Source: a virus. From it: a DNA stretch of 28,376 bases. The stretch covers positions 1 through 28,376 of the IMG/VR virus record IMGVR_UViG_3300009180_000170. One strand, written 5' to 3'. Positions 1-7,044 of the stretch are shown piece by piece (position 1 is the stretch's first letter; every line of letters starts with the position of its first letter). The notes below the pieces were generated by a model. The model ran no database searches, had not been told where the DNA came from, and saw only the letters and a list, made by a program, of their open reading frames with translations. The position numbers were made by a program, and so were the translations under genes.

Positions 1-394
1 AGTCTGCGCCCAGTTTAACTTTATATTCTTCTTTTTTATCTTGAAACTTTTCTTCTTCTTGTTCTATTTCTCTATCTTCGTTTGTGCCACGAACAACAAC
101 AAGTCCTTCGCTGACATTTAATAAACGTGCTAGTTCTTGTTTAAGCATTTCATTACTTACTGGCAAGTTGCTAGTAAAATCAATAATATAAATCTCACCC
201 ATGTCCAGATTAGGAAAGTCTAATGGACGAGCTTGTAAAATTGTTTTGCTTGGACTTGATACTTTTTCAGCATCATACTTTTGCAAGTGACGCTCAATCT
301 TGTCCATCATTTCGTCTGTTACTTCGCAGGCGAATTTAACACGCACTTCGTGTTTTTCTTTTAGTTGTTCAATATATTCAAATAGAGTAGGCAT
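1..394 (-). CDS. Partial head-assembly/scaffold-like phage protein
   Basis: The gene starts at ATG 394 and runs off the left edge, so only about 131 N-terminal residues are visible. A GGAGA ribosome site lies 6 nt before the ATG and a late promoter box (413-420) lies upstream. The N-terminus reads MPTLFEYIEQLKEKHEVRV. It is followed by a mixed charged/hydrophobic region and a highly charged Glu/Lys/Gln segment near the window edge. From memory, T4-like cyanophages carry similar proteins annotated as capsid/scaffold or prohead-core associated, but I cannot verify this and no catalytic motif is visible. Its place after the gp4 and gp16-like genes fits a head-assembly role. The function is tentative; the reading frame and start are secure. 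Confidence 0.55.
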   Translation of the reverse strand, partial: MPTLFEYIEQLKEKHEVRVKFACEVTDEMMDKIERHLQKYDAEKVSSPSKTILQARPLDFPNLDMGEIYIIDFTSNLPVSNEMLKQELARLLNVSEGLVVVRGTNEDREIEQEEEKFQDKKEEYKVKLGAD

Positions 395-411
395 TTCGTT
401 TCTCCGATACT

Positions 412-918
412 TTATTTATCTTTGTTTTTAAGGTTCTGGCTGATTAGATTCAATATAGCATTGCGATCTGTAGTCAAATCACCCAGGCCTTGTGGGCCAT
501 TATCATCTTCAGTTTTAGCCGTTTGTGCCAGTTTAGCTGCCTTTAATTGTAGATCAATCATCTTTAGCTTCTTGTCCAGTTTGGCTGTTTTAGCAGAAAT
601 GGCATTATTCATCATAGTGCTGGCTACTTCAAATACTTTACCGGCATTTCTATCATCCATGTTGTAGCCAAGATCCATTAGTCTTTCAAAGCTATCCATA
701 GCTCTGGCAGCATAATCATCCAAGTCTCGATCTTCTACATCTAATCCTCTAACTGTGGGCAGTGCTTGATCAATTCTATCTGCTATAGTCAGTTGTTCGT
801 GTACAAGGGCTATAGTTGTTTCTATTGGCACTAGTTTTTCGGCTGTCAGGGGGAGTTGATCCTCTACATCCGATTCTGTATTGTCTACATTAAAAAAGTC
901 TTCAAGTTTTTTAGTCAT
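412..918 (-). CDS. 16: Terminase small subunit-like protein (gp16-like)
   Basis: This is a 168-aa acidic protein. The first 60 residues are low in structure. They are followed by a predicted helical region with a tyrosine-containing segment (DDYAARAMDSFERLMDLGY), then a long Lys/Ala/Leu helix around residues 95-135 that looks like a coiled coil. T4 gp16, the DNA-recognition subunit of the packaging motor, has a similar length (164 aa) and layout: an acidic N-terminus, a central DYG-type motif and a long coiled coil. Its ATG overlaps the stop of the gp4 gene as ATGA, so the two are probably translationally coupled. The assignment rests on layout and remembered cyanophage gp16 sequences. A scaffold-type coiled-coil protein is the main alternative. 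Confidence 0.68.
   Translation of the reverse strand: MTKKLEDFFNVDNTESDVEDQLPLTAEKLVPIETTIALVHEQLTIADRIDQALPTVRGLDVEDRDLDDYAARAMDSFERLMDLGYNMDDRNAGKVFEVASTMMNNAISAKTAKLDKKLKMIDLQLKAAKLAQTAKTEDDNGPQGLGDLTTDRNAILNLISQNLKNKDK
413..420 (-). promoter_or_regulatory. Late promoter box GATAAATA
   Basis: The minus strand reads GATAAATA, matching the T4 late -10 element (TATAAATA) at 7 of 8 positions. It overlaps the stop codon of the gp16-like gene (GAT AAA TAA) and lies about 20 nt before the next ATG (394), leaving room for a short leader with GGAGA. Confidence 0.6.
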
Positions 919-1379
919 CGTTTTTTCGTTCTTTTGGCAGCGGTTCTTGGTTGCCAGTTATTGTATATATCTTCTTCGGTGAGTATTCTAAACTTCATAC
1001 CATGTCGTTGGCACCAAAGTCTACATGCTTCCCACTTGGCCATATTTAACACTACAGCCGCTTTTTCCTGCTGTGTATTTGCTTCATCTAGTCTAGCTTG
1101 TTTGCGTGGTTTAACTTCTATGATCTCGCTGATTTTATTACCAGATTTGTCTTGATAAGTGATTAAAAAGTCTGGATAGTATGTTGTATCTTTACCTGTA
1201 AACGGATTACGATATGGTATGCGTAGACTTTCACTGGCCCATCCTATGACCGCAGGATGATTATCACAGAATCTCATCACTGTTAGTTCCCAACTGCTAC
1301 GATACTTGGGACTATTACTGCCTATATACTTACTTGGGTTAGTAGGGGTAAAAAATCCCTGTGTAAAATTGTAAGCCAT
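915..1379 (-). CDS. 4: Head completion protein gp4 (PD-(D/E)XK nuclease-like)
   Basis: This 154-aa protein resembles T4 gp4/50, which is needed to finish the head before tail joining. Matching T4-style segments are an N-terminal KYIG (residues 17-20), YRSSWE (26-31), a Pro-x-Val-x-x-Trp segment with SE, then IPY (54-56). The nuclease core is visible as YYPDFLI (67-73, Asp70) followed by EIIEVK (85-90, Glu88 and Lys90), giving a D...ExK arrangement, with Glu31 as a further acidic candidate. The C-terminus is basic. The gene starts immediately after the stop of the 92-aa gene and ends overlapping the gp16-like start. In T4 gp4 is a small structural protein of the portal region; any cutting activity here is inference from the motif. 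Confidence 0.78.
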   Translation of the reverse strand: MAYNFTQGFFTPTNPSKYIGSNSPKYRSSWELTVMRFCDNHPAVIGWASESLRIPYRNPFTGKDTTYYPDFLITYQDKSGNKISEIIEVKPRKQARLDEANTQQEKAAVVLNMAKWEACRLWCQRHGMKFRILTEEDIYNNWQPRTAAKRTKKR

Positions 1380-1658
1380 TTACACTGCCTGTTTAGCAAT
1401 AGCAAGCGGTATGTTGTTTTGATCTATATAACCAATTTGACTGCTGTTTGTTCTTGCTTTATTTAATAATGCATACACTTCATTGTCAAATCGAAGTCCG
1501 TTTGAGTTGACATACTTTAGTAAATCGTCTGTGGACACACCTTGTTCTGTACTAATATCATATAACACTTTTGATAATGCCTTGGCTTGATCAACAGCAA
1601 GGCCTAATTTTAATAGTTTGCCATAAAGTACGTCATATTTAGATGCTTCTAATGCCAT
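1380..1658 (-). CDS. Small conserved-looking phage protein, unknown function (92 aa)
   Basis: A 92-aa protein starting MALEASKYDVLYGKLLKLGL. It looks mostly helical, and the second half carries an Asn-rich segment (YVNSNGLRFDNEVYALLNK) followed by a stretch containing IGYI. There is no signal peptide or membrane span. It sits between the gp19-like tail gene (ends 1662) and gp4 (starts 1379) with almost no spacing, so it is co-transcribed with tail and head genes and is likely a virion or assembly factor. I do not recognise the family. Baseplate or tail-chaperone roles are possible, but nothing in the sequence decides between them. Confidence 0.7.
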   Translation of the reverse strand: MALEASKYDVLYGKLLKLGLAVDQAKALSKVLYDISTEQGVSTDDLLKYVNSNGLRFDNEVYALLNKARTNSSQIGYIDQNNIPLAIAKQAV

Positions 1659-1661
1659 ATG

Positions 1662-2546
1662 TTAACCTCGACCGCTGGCAAGTCTTGCCTTGATTATAGG
1701 GTCGTCGCCTGTATAAGGAGCCGCATTTGGATCTCCCAATCTATTAATTGCTTGATCAATTGATCTAGTAGGCGACATTGCTGCCGTTTGAGATTGCTTT
1801 ACACTTTCCGCATTTAAATCTTTGGGAGGAATAGTGTTATTTAATTTAATTTGCTCTTCTACTTGTTTAGCATAAGAGTTGTCTCGATCAGCAGAAGTTG
1901 CCTGCGGACTACCAGTTGTTGCCTGCGGGCTACTGACTGTCGATGAAGTGCTATTAGAATAAGTAACACTTTCATATCGCAGACTTACCTGCCATGTAAT
2001 TGCTTCGCTGGCACTATAATCTAATGTGTCATGTTGCACATCAACAATCTTTGGACGCCATAATGTCACTACACTGGGTGTTTGTAGATTTTCTCTATCA
2101 GCATCTGCGCCGTAAAATCTAGTAATAACAATTTTATCTATGGGACAATCTTTACCAGTCTCTAACATCCTAATACCAAAATCATCAAAGCCTTTACGCA
2201 TGGACTTTGTCTGTGGCGCAAAATTACCACTGACGATGTTCATATAGTTTTTAATAAAAGTTTGAAACCTATTATCTAACGTATCAGTAAATGAAATACT
2301 AATCGGTTCAAAGTTAATTTTAGTTGGAATAGGTTGACGCACATTCCATGCGTTTGCTACTTCTGTTTCTATGCTATACTTAGGAAGTTCAATCGTGCGA
2401 ACAGCATCAAATATCAGCCTAGCTGGTGTTTGAAGTTGTCCTGTATACTGTGAGCTAAAGATTTCTACTTTAAAATGGAACTTTAGGCGAGCCGCTTTAA
2501 GACCGCCTAAGTTATACCATTTCATAGCGTCAGTTAATGCCGCCAT
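1662..2546 (-). CDS. gp19-like tail tube / tube-initiator-type structural protein
   Basis: A 294-aa protein directly downstream of gp19. Its first 200 residues follow the tail-tube pattern: an N-terminal FHFKVEIF strand, a statement of the plane-forming loops, a central IPTKINFEPISISFTD strand pair resembling the tube signature (W-P-V-T-L in gp19), and C-terminal alternating strands ending near YESVTYS. The last 90 residues are Ser/Thr/Gln/Asn-rich and probably flexible. In T4, gp54 (baseplate tube initiator) and gp19 share this fold, and a gp54-type role would fit a second tube-like protein here. The start is supported by AGGAT about 8 nt upstream. The fold assignment is moderate; the choice of gp54 over another tube-like protein is inference. 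Confidence 0.55.
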   Translation of the reverse strand: MAALTDAMKWYNLGGLKAARLKFHFKVEIFSSQYTGQLQTPARLIFDAVRTIELPKYSIETEVANAWNVRQPIPTKINFEPISISFTDTLDNRFQTFIKNYMNIVSGNFAPQTKSMRKGFDDFGIRMLETGKDCPIDKIVITRFYGADADRENLQTPSVVTLWRPKIVDVQHDTLDYSASEAITWQVSLRYESVTYSNSTSSTVSSPQATTGSPQATSADRDNSYAKQVEEQIKLNNTIPPKDLNAESVKQSQTAAMSPTRSIDQAINRLGDPNAAPYTGDDPIIKARLASGRG

Positions 2547-2555
2547 GTATTATCC

Positions 2556-3167
2556 TTATGTTGCAGAGTTACCTGCGCCAATCGGTAATACGCCAGTAGT
2601 CAATCCGCCTTGTGTAGTAGCTGATCCAACTGCTTCACCGTGAATGTCTGCGGCGTCGTAACGTATCTGTAGTGTAATTTGCATTACATCGCTGGTTGCA
2701 TAGTTATTTTCGCCGTAGTTTACGTTTTGGATGAAACATCCATTTAAACTCCAACTTTCAATGACTAGTCCTGGTTGACTACCATCCAGCTGTTCAATTA
2801 CCATGCCAAACTTATAGTCACGTCCTGCTGTTGGAGCACTTTGCAGACCTTGGTTTAATTGCTTTTGTAATTGACTTGCTACAGCTTTAGTAACTGTACC
2901 GTTGATGTCGTCACGTAAAGTTAAAGTAACGGGTTCCCATGTGTGCTTACCAGCAAGGTAAGCACGACTGTTGTACGCATCTAATGTAACTTCATCGTGT
3001 GTTAGACTGGGTCTAGTTACACTAATTACGTTCTGTGTCATCGCAACCGTACTACCGTTGTTTCTACCAAAGTCATATAAATTAACTCTGAATCGATATT
3101 GGAGTTTAGGCATCACCATTGCATTAGTGCCTGTTGTTGGAACTCCAAATTGTGTTAAATCTGCCAT
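2556..3167 (-). CDS. 19: Tail tube protein gp19
   Basis: A 203-aa protein with the gp19 tail-tube pattern: an N-terminal strand LQYRFRVNLYDFG, the segment VISVTRPSLTHDEV, HTWEPVTLTLRDDI in the middle, and a C-terminal set of strands (IESWSLNGCFIQNVNYG, then MQITLQIRYDAA). Its length is close to T4 gp19 (163 aa) plus a small C-terminal tail. It stacks as hexamers inside the contractile sheath and carries DNA into the cell. It lies directly after gp18, as in T4, with its own late promoter (3190-3197) and a GGAG ribosome site close to the ATG. Confidence 0.9.
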   Translation of the reverse strand: MADLTQFGVPTTGTNAMVMPKLQYRFRVNLYDFGRNNGSTVAMTQNVISVTRPSLTHDEVTLDAYNSRAYLAGKHTWEPVTLTLRDDINGTVTKAVASQLQKQLNQGLQSAPTAGRDYKFGMVIEQLDGSQPGLVIESWSLNGCFIQNVNYGENNYATSDVMQITLQIRYDAADIHGEAVGSATTQGGLTTGVLPIGAGNSAT

Positions 3168-3189
3168 GTTGTTTCTCCTTCGGCTATTT

Positions 3190-3197
3190 TATTTATC
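3190..3197 (-). promoter_or_regulatory. Late promoter box GATAAATA for gp19
   Basis: The minus-strand GATAAATA falls just after the gp18 stop codon and about 22 nt before the gp19 ATG. It gives the tube gene its own late transcript in addition to gp18 read-through. The leader carries GGAG close to the ATG. Confidence 0.65.
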
Positions 3198-3198
3198 A

Positions 3199-5628
3199 TT
3201 ATGATAACTCGCCTGTGTTAACAACACGAACTGGAATGTAAATGAACTCAGCAGCCTTAACTGGCTCGATGGCAACATCTACATATAATTCGTTTCTGTC
3301 AATTCTAGCAGGTGTGTTGTTTGTTTCATCACAGACAACAATGAAGTCATAGATAGCACGTTTGGCAAGCAACTCGCCTAGGAAACTATCAAATACTTGT
3401 TTTACGTTAGCACGAGTAATCTTGTCGTTTGGTTCAAATATGAACGGACGTGCAAGAGGATCAAAACGCTCACGTAAGTAAGCCAATAAACGAGCAACGT
3501 TAACTCTATCTAAAGCACTAGAACCAGTTTGTAATGTTTTCTGACCGAAAACATAAACACCTTGTCCTGGGAAACGTGCAATTGGATTTAAACCAACTCT
3601 ACTGCCATCGCCATACAATGTATCACGCTGACCTGTTGTCAATGCCACTGGTATAAATTCGCCTTCTCCGTTGATGTAACCCACGTTACTTGCATTGGTT
3701 ACAACACCGCGTGTTAAACCAGCTGGAGCGAACCAAGGATAAGCAACTTGGTCGTTGTATGCATAAGTTCTTAGAACAACGTGACTTGCTGGAACAACAA
3801 CATCGTTGCCACTTAAATCAGTTGCCAATGCACTTGGATAGTAACATGCTGCCTGATATGCAGAGCCACCGCTGACAATTAAACCATCTTCGCCTGTGCT
3901 ACTTGCATTATTACCGCTCATCCAGTCAATTAATGTTTGACCTTGTGGGGCTAAACGCAATGGAGTATCTACGATAACAAATGCTGTTTCTTTACGATCT
4001 GTGTTCAATGACAACATTTCGTCGATTAGTTCTGGATAACCTGGAGCCGCAATCAGTGTAAAGAAGGTCATTTCTTCACGAATTGTTTCATTGCTAGAAA
4101 CCGCGCTTTGTAATGATTTAACTACTGCTCGACGTTGTGCTTTACGCAACATATATGGGCTACCGTCTTCTTTGTTACCGCTGAATGTAAACCATGCTTT
4201 GTCGCCTGTAGCAACACCGCTGGCATCTAGTACATCACTGTATTGTTTAACGTTACCCGTTGAAACAATACCATTCCATAATAAAATACCATTTGGATAC
4301 AATAAAGGATCAGGAGCATTTTCGTCAACTGCCGTTGCACCGCCTGTGCCATTTGTAGTGTCGCTTGGTGTATATGTTAAATCAGCAAATACAACACCAT
4401 TAGGAGTTGTTTGATCTGTTACATTGCGAGAAACCCAAGAACTACCATCGTATTCATAAATTGCAGGATAGTTTTCTACATCACTACTGTCAATCCAGAA
4501 GTCACCGTTTGCAGGACTACTCGGAGAATTAGAATCGATAGTGATATCGGTGCCTATCGGTTCCCATTGACTATTTGCTTTTACATATAAGTCAACTGCC
4601 AAACTAGTATTGTACCATAATGCACCGTCTATTGTTGCACCTACAGGAGCACTAGCACCAGATTGTTCATCTAATGAACTCCAATTGCTGCCGTCATAAT
4701 AACGTAATTCTACATTGGCACTTCCAGTGTCTGCTTTAGCATATACTTTACCTGCAGATAATGCACTTGCAAAACCTGTAGTGGCCGCCGAGTCATTGGC
4801 ATAAACAGGAGTTGCTACAATTACCCACGGGCTACTGTCTGGAATATTAGCACTTACATATTTTTTAACTGCTAAACTTAAACCATTGTTAGGACTTGTA
4901 GTCTTTAACCATACATCGCCAGCCGCTGTTGCTGTAGGAATATTGTAGTGAGCTGAAACAAAAACTGTAGGGATTGCAGTATTTGTTGTTGTACAAATTT
5001 CCCAAGCGCCTGATACTTTTTTATACACTTGATAACTAGAAACTGTAGAAGTTGCTACAACTGCATAATCACCGTTGGCACCAATGCCAACATAAGGAGT
5101 AACACCCAAACTGTTAGTAGTGTCGTTGGCGTCAGTGATAACTAAAGGAGTTTTTGCAACCCAACTAGATGTACCAATTGCTGATGCTTCAAAAATACCC
5201 CAGCTTGTATTAGCCAAGTCTAGCCAGTATGTACCATTGGCAGGTGCGCCAGCTGGTTCAATGTCTGTTGGTTCTAATTGTAGCAAATCAATGTCTGCAC
5301 GTAAAACATAAGCACGATTGGCAAGACCCAAATAGCTGTAAGCAGACAATAAGCCATACTCGTTGACTTCTGAACCATGTACTGCTGTACCGTTTACTGT
5401 TTTAAATTTTGGTTGACCAAATTGCTCGACAAGTTCGCGTTGACTTGTTAGCAAATAGGGCTTATTGGCATTTGCAGGAATTGTTCCTGTTGCATAGCCT
5501 GTGCCACTTACATTGTCTTTGTTAGACTGTGTGGCTAAAATGATTAAAGGAACTGTTCCTTGGCCAGCAGATCCGAATTGACTTTGGTCAATAATCGAAA
5601 TCTCTACGCCTGGTGATGTTAGTGCCAT
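3199..5628 (-). CDS. 18: Contractile tail sheath protein gp18
   Basis: This 809-aa protein begins MALTSPGVEISIIDQSQFG, the typical sheath N-terminal arm, and ends with the sheath C-terminal domain: KITRANVKQVFDSFLGELL, then a YDFIVVCDETNN segment and a final FIYIPVRVVNTGEL strand. T4 gp18 is 659 aa. The extra length is in the middle (about residues 120-420), which holds at least four copies of a small module of the form G-x-x-W-x-D ... Y-x-G-x-x-W, probably surface-exposed decoration domains. Sheath subunits contract to drive the tube through the envelope. The gene is preceded by one or two late promoter boxes and a strong GGAG site, as expected for a highly made protein. Confidence 0.93.
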   Translation of the reverse strand: MALTSPGVEISIIDQSQFGSAGQGTVPLIILATQSNKDNVSGTGYATGTIPANANKPYLLTSQRELVEQFGQPKFKTVNGTAVHGSEVNEYGLLSAYSYLGLANRAYVLRADIDLLQLEPTDIEPAGAPANGTYWLDLANTSWGIFEASAIGTSSWVAKTPLVITDANDTTNSLGVTPYVGIGANGDYAVVATSTVSSYQVYKKVSGAWEICTTTNTAIPTVFVSAHYNIPTATAAGDVWLKTTSPNNGLSLAVKKYVSANIPDSSPWVIVATPVYANDSAATTGFASALSAGKVYAKADTGSANVELRYYDGSNWSSLDEQSGASAPVGATIDGALWYNTSLAVDLYVKANSQWEPIGTDITIDSNSPSSPANGDFWIDSSDVENYPAIYEYDGSSWVSRNVTDQTTPNGVVFADLTYTPSDTTNGTGGATAVDENAPDPLLYPNGILLWNGIVSTGNVKQYSDVLDASGVATGDKAWFTFSGNKEDGSPYMLRKAQRRAVVKSLQSAVSSNETIREEMTFFTLIAAPGYPELIDEMLSLNTDRKETAFVIVDTPLRLAPQGQTLIDWMSGNNASSTGEDGLIVSGGSAYQAACYYPSALATDLSGNDVVVPASHVVLRTYAYNDQVAYPWFAPAGLTRGVVTNASNVGYINGEGEFIPVALTTGQRDTLYGDGSRVGLNPIARFPGQGVYVFGQKTLQTGSSALDRVNVARLLAYLRERFDPLARPFIFEPNDKITRANVKQVFDSFLGELLAKRAIYDFIVVCDETNNTPARIDRNELYVDVAIEPVKAAEFIYIPVRVVNTGELS

Positions 5629-5632
5629 TTGT

Positions 5633-5676
5633 TTTCTCCTCTATAGGTTATACATATTTATACTATTTCGGAGAAA
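5633..5676 (-). promoter_or_regulatory. Anti-ribosome-site element flanking the gp18 late promoter
   Basis: On the minus strand TTTCTCC (5676-5670) is exactly complementary to the gp18 ribosome site GGAGAAA (5639-5633). The late box TATAAATA lies in the 30-nt loop between them. RNA reading through from upstream could pair the two and hide the ribosome site, while RNA starting at the box lacks the upstream arm. The stem is only 7 bp with a long loop, so this is weaker than the gp13 case. Confidence 0.4.
5655..5662 (-). promoter_or_regulatory. Late promoter TATAAATA for gp18
   Basis: A perfect match to the T4 late promoter on the minus strand, 26 nt upstream of the gp18 ATG at 5628. The leader contains GGAGAAA. 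Confidence 0.75.
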
Positions 5677-5682
5677 CCAGGC

Positions 5683-5690
5683 TATTTAGC
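5683..5690 (-). promoter_or_regulatory. Possible second late promoter box GCTAAATA before gp18
   Basis: GCTAAATA lies 20 nt upstream of the TATAAATA box, just downstream of the dNMP kinase stop. The same variant GCTAAATA precedes gp13. Tandem late promoters would suit the sheath, but a single-position variant of a short motif can occur by chance. Confidence 0.35.
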
Positions 5691-5695
5691 GGAAT

Positions 5696-6328
5696 TCATA
5701 TTTTCGAGCGTTCGGGTTGCACCACTGTTTCTACTTGATTAAACAAAGAGTCTAATGTAGAATTATTATCTAACATATAATCAAACTTAGTACCTACCCA
5801 AGCTGTTTCACTGGCATGAACACCCAATGCTTTGAGCTTTGCGGCAGCAAATGCATCACCTTCATTTGCTTTGGAGGCCATAATATACCAACTAGGCAAT
5901 TCTCCCCGGGCAACACAAACAATAATGCCGGTGGCATTTTTAATACTAGCTATTTCATTAGGAAATCTACAATCACTGATAACAATGTTATCTTTGCTTC
6001 TGCGTAATTTATTCTCTACACTAGCAATCCAAATGTCATCATGAAAGCCTCGACGGCATACCTCCGTGCCCCATTGCTGTAATACCCAACGCGGTGTTAG
6101 ATTAGGCAAGTTTAATCGCTCTGCCCACCATGGATCTACTTGTTCACGCCATTCACGTGCTTCTTTAGTACGACCTTCCAGCATAACTCTATCCCAGCCA
6201 AATACTGCGGCCACTGCATCTTTTAATGTGTTAGCAAAACTTTCACGACGAAAGCCGTGTACATTTACTAGATAGTCTGCAATGGTATCTTTACCACTGC
6301 CAATAAAACCACATACGCCGATAATCAT
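5696..6328 (-). CDS. Deoxynucleoside monophosphate kinase (T4 gp1-like)
   Basis: A 210-aa P-loop kinase. Walker A is GFIGSGKDT (residues 7-15), placing the phosphate-binding Lys at 13, and is followed by an ADYLV helix. Further on, RWVLQQWGTEVCR resembles the LMQALGTD segment of T4 dNMP kinase, and IVISDCRFPNE corresponds to the T4 PDTRQDHE region. The enzyme would phosphorylate dNMPs to dNDPs for phage DNA synthesis. ATG 6328 is preferred over an upstream in-frame ATG at 6349. It has GGAGGAG about 9 nt upstream and overlaps the nucleotidase stop as ATGA. The pairing with a nucleotidase suggests nucleotide-pool tuning. The family is well supported; substrate preference is not visible. Confidence 0.82.
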   Translation of the reverse strand: MIIGVCGFIGSGKDTIADYLVNVHGFRRESFANTLKDAVAAVFGWDRVMLEGRTKEAREWREQVDPWWAERLNLPNLTPRWVLQQWGTEVCRRGFHDDIWIASVENKLRRSKDNIVISDCRFPNEIASIKNATGIIVCVARGELPSWYIMASKANEGDAFAAAKLKALGVHASETAWVGTKFDYMLDNNSTLDSLFNQVETVVQPERSKI

Positions 6329-6810
6329 TTTAATGTCTCCTCCAGCCATAGTTTACAGTCAGGCCATTGTTTATATATGTGAGATAGCCCTCCGGCACTG
6401 CGCCATTCTTCGCAGTTACTTGTTCTGTCATCAATTAGTATATCTCCTTCTTGACAGTGACGATGTTTGTCGTGACTGAATGGTCCAAAGAATACTGTGA
6501 TATCAGGATAGCGTTCATGTGCCCACCATACTTTATCGCTGGCAGCATAGGGCATTGTATAGTCATGGGGTAATGCTGTTAGAAAGAATAAACCACAGTT
6601 TGTTCGATCTCTGTAGTCCCTGCACCACTGTACAAGTTCATCGGCGCCAGGTTTTTTAGGAAGGTCCCGATAGAATCGTTGTCGTGTTTGTAGTTTTTTC
6701 CAATCAGCGTCTGGAATTCTTTGTCCGTAATCCCAGTTGCGCTGTACCATTTCACGAGCAGTCTTCATCCAGTCTGCTACTACGTCATCCATGTCAAGAT
6801 ATATGTTCAT
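6325..6810 (-). CDS. 5'(3')-deoxyribonucleotidase (HAD superfamily)
   Basis: A 161-aa HAD phosphatase of the NT5C type. Motif I is YLDMDDVVADW (residues 4-14) with nucleophile Asp6 and acid/base Asp8. Motif II is FFLTALP with Thr79. Lys93 lies before the WWAHERYP segment, and DILIDDR (123-129) gives the metal-binding Asp pair. It should remove phosphate from deoxynucleoside monophosphates. ATG 6810 must be the start because motif I begins at residue 4. There is no ribosome site before it. The -10 element of a perfect promoter ends only 6 nt upstream, so the mRNA is probably leaderless. The stop overlaps the kinase start (ATGA), making a two-gene nucleotide operon. Confidence 0.87.
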   Translation of the reverse strand: MNIYLDMDDVVADWMKTAREMVQRNWDYGQRIPDADWKKLQTRQRFYRDLPKKPGADELVQWCRDYRDRTNCGLFFLTALPHDYTMPYAASDKVWWAHERYPDITVFFGPFSHDKHRHCQEGDILIDDRTSNCEEWRSAGGLSHIYKQWPDCKLWLEETLK

Positions 6811-6816
6811 GCTAAT

Positions 6817-6845
6817 ATTATATAGCAAACAAATCTACTTGTCAA
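6817..6845 (-). promoter_or_regulatory. Perfect sigma70 promoter (TTGACA-N17-TATAAT) for the nucleotidase
   Basis: The minus strand has TTGACA at 6845-6840, a 17-nt spacer, and TATAAT at 6822-6817. The seventh base after the -10 is the A of the nucleotidase ATG (6810), so transcription is expected to start at or next to the start codon. Confidence 0.85.
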
Positions 6846-6852
6846 CGGTATT

Positions 6853-7044
6853 TTACTTTTTAGGAGTGGGATTTTCGCCAGTTAATTTTGGTCTAGCGAA
6901 CCATAACTTGAACCATTCGTCGGTGCCTGGACGAATGTTATTCTTACGCATGTACTCACCTTTGTCTGTTCCAATCTCACCGGTGATGGGACTGACTGCA
7001 TTTTTATCAATGCCGGCAAGTTTGCGTAATTTATCTTTATCCAA
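6853..7044 (-). CDS. Small phage protein of unknown function after gp13 (63 aa)
   Basis: A 63-aa basic protein ending in a Trp/Pro-rich segment (EWFKLWFARPKLTGENP). It starts at TTG 7044, overlapping the last 8 nt of gp13, with a weak GGGA upstream. No ATG start is available in frame that keeps the N-terminal LRKLAG helix. I have an impression of similar short proteins in other T4-like marine phages, but no function comes to mind. Translational coupling to gp13 suggests a head/neck or assembly role. The reading frame is supported by its compact fit between gp13 and the promoter at 6817-6845. Confidence 0.65.
   Translation of the reverse strand: MDKDKLRKLAGIDKNAVSPITGEIGTDKGEYMRKNNIRPGTDEWFKLWFARPKLTGENPTPKK

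Noticed and set aside
6811-6828. Nucleotidase start upstream of 6810
   Set aside because: The extra six codons lie over the -10 element and have no ribosome site. HAD motif I fits ATG 6810.
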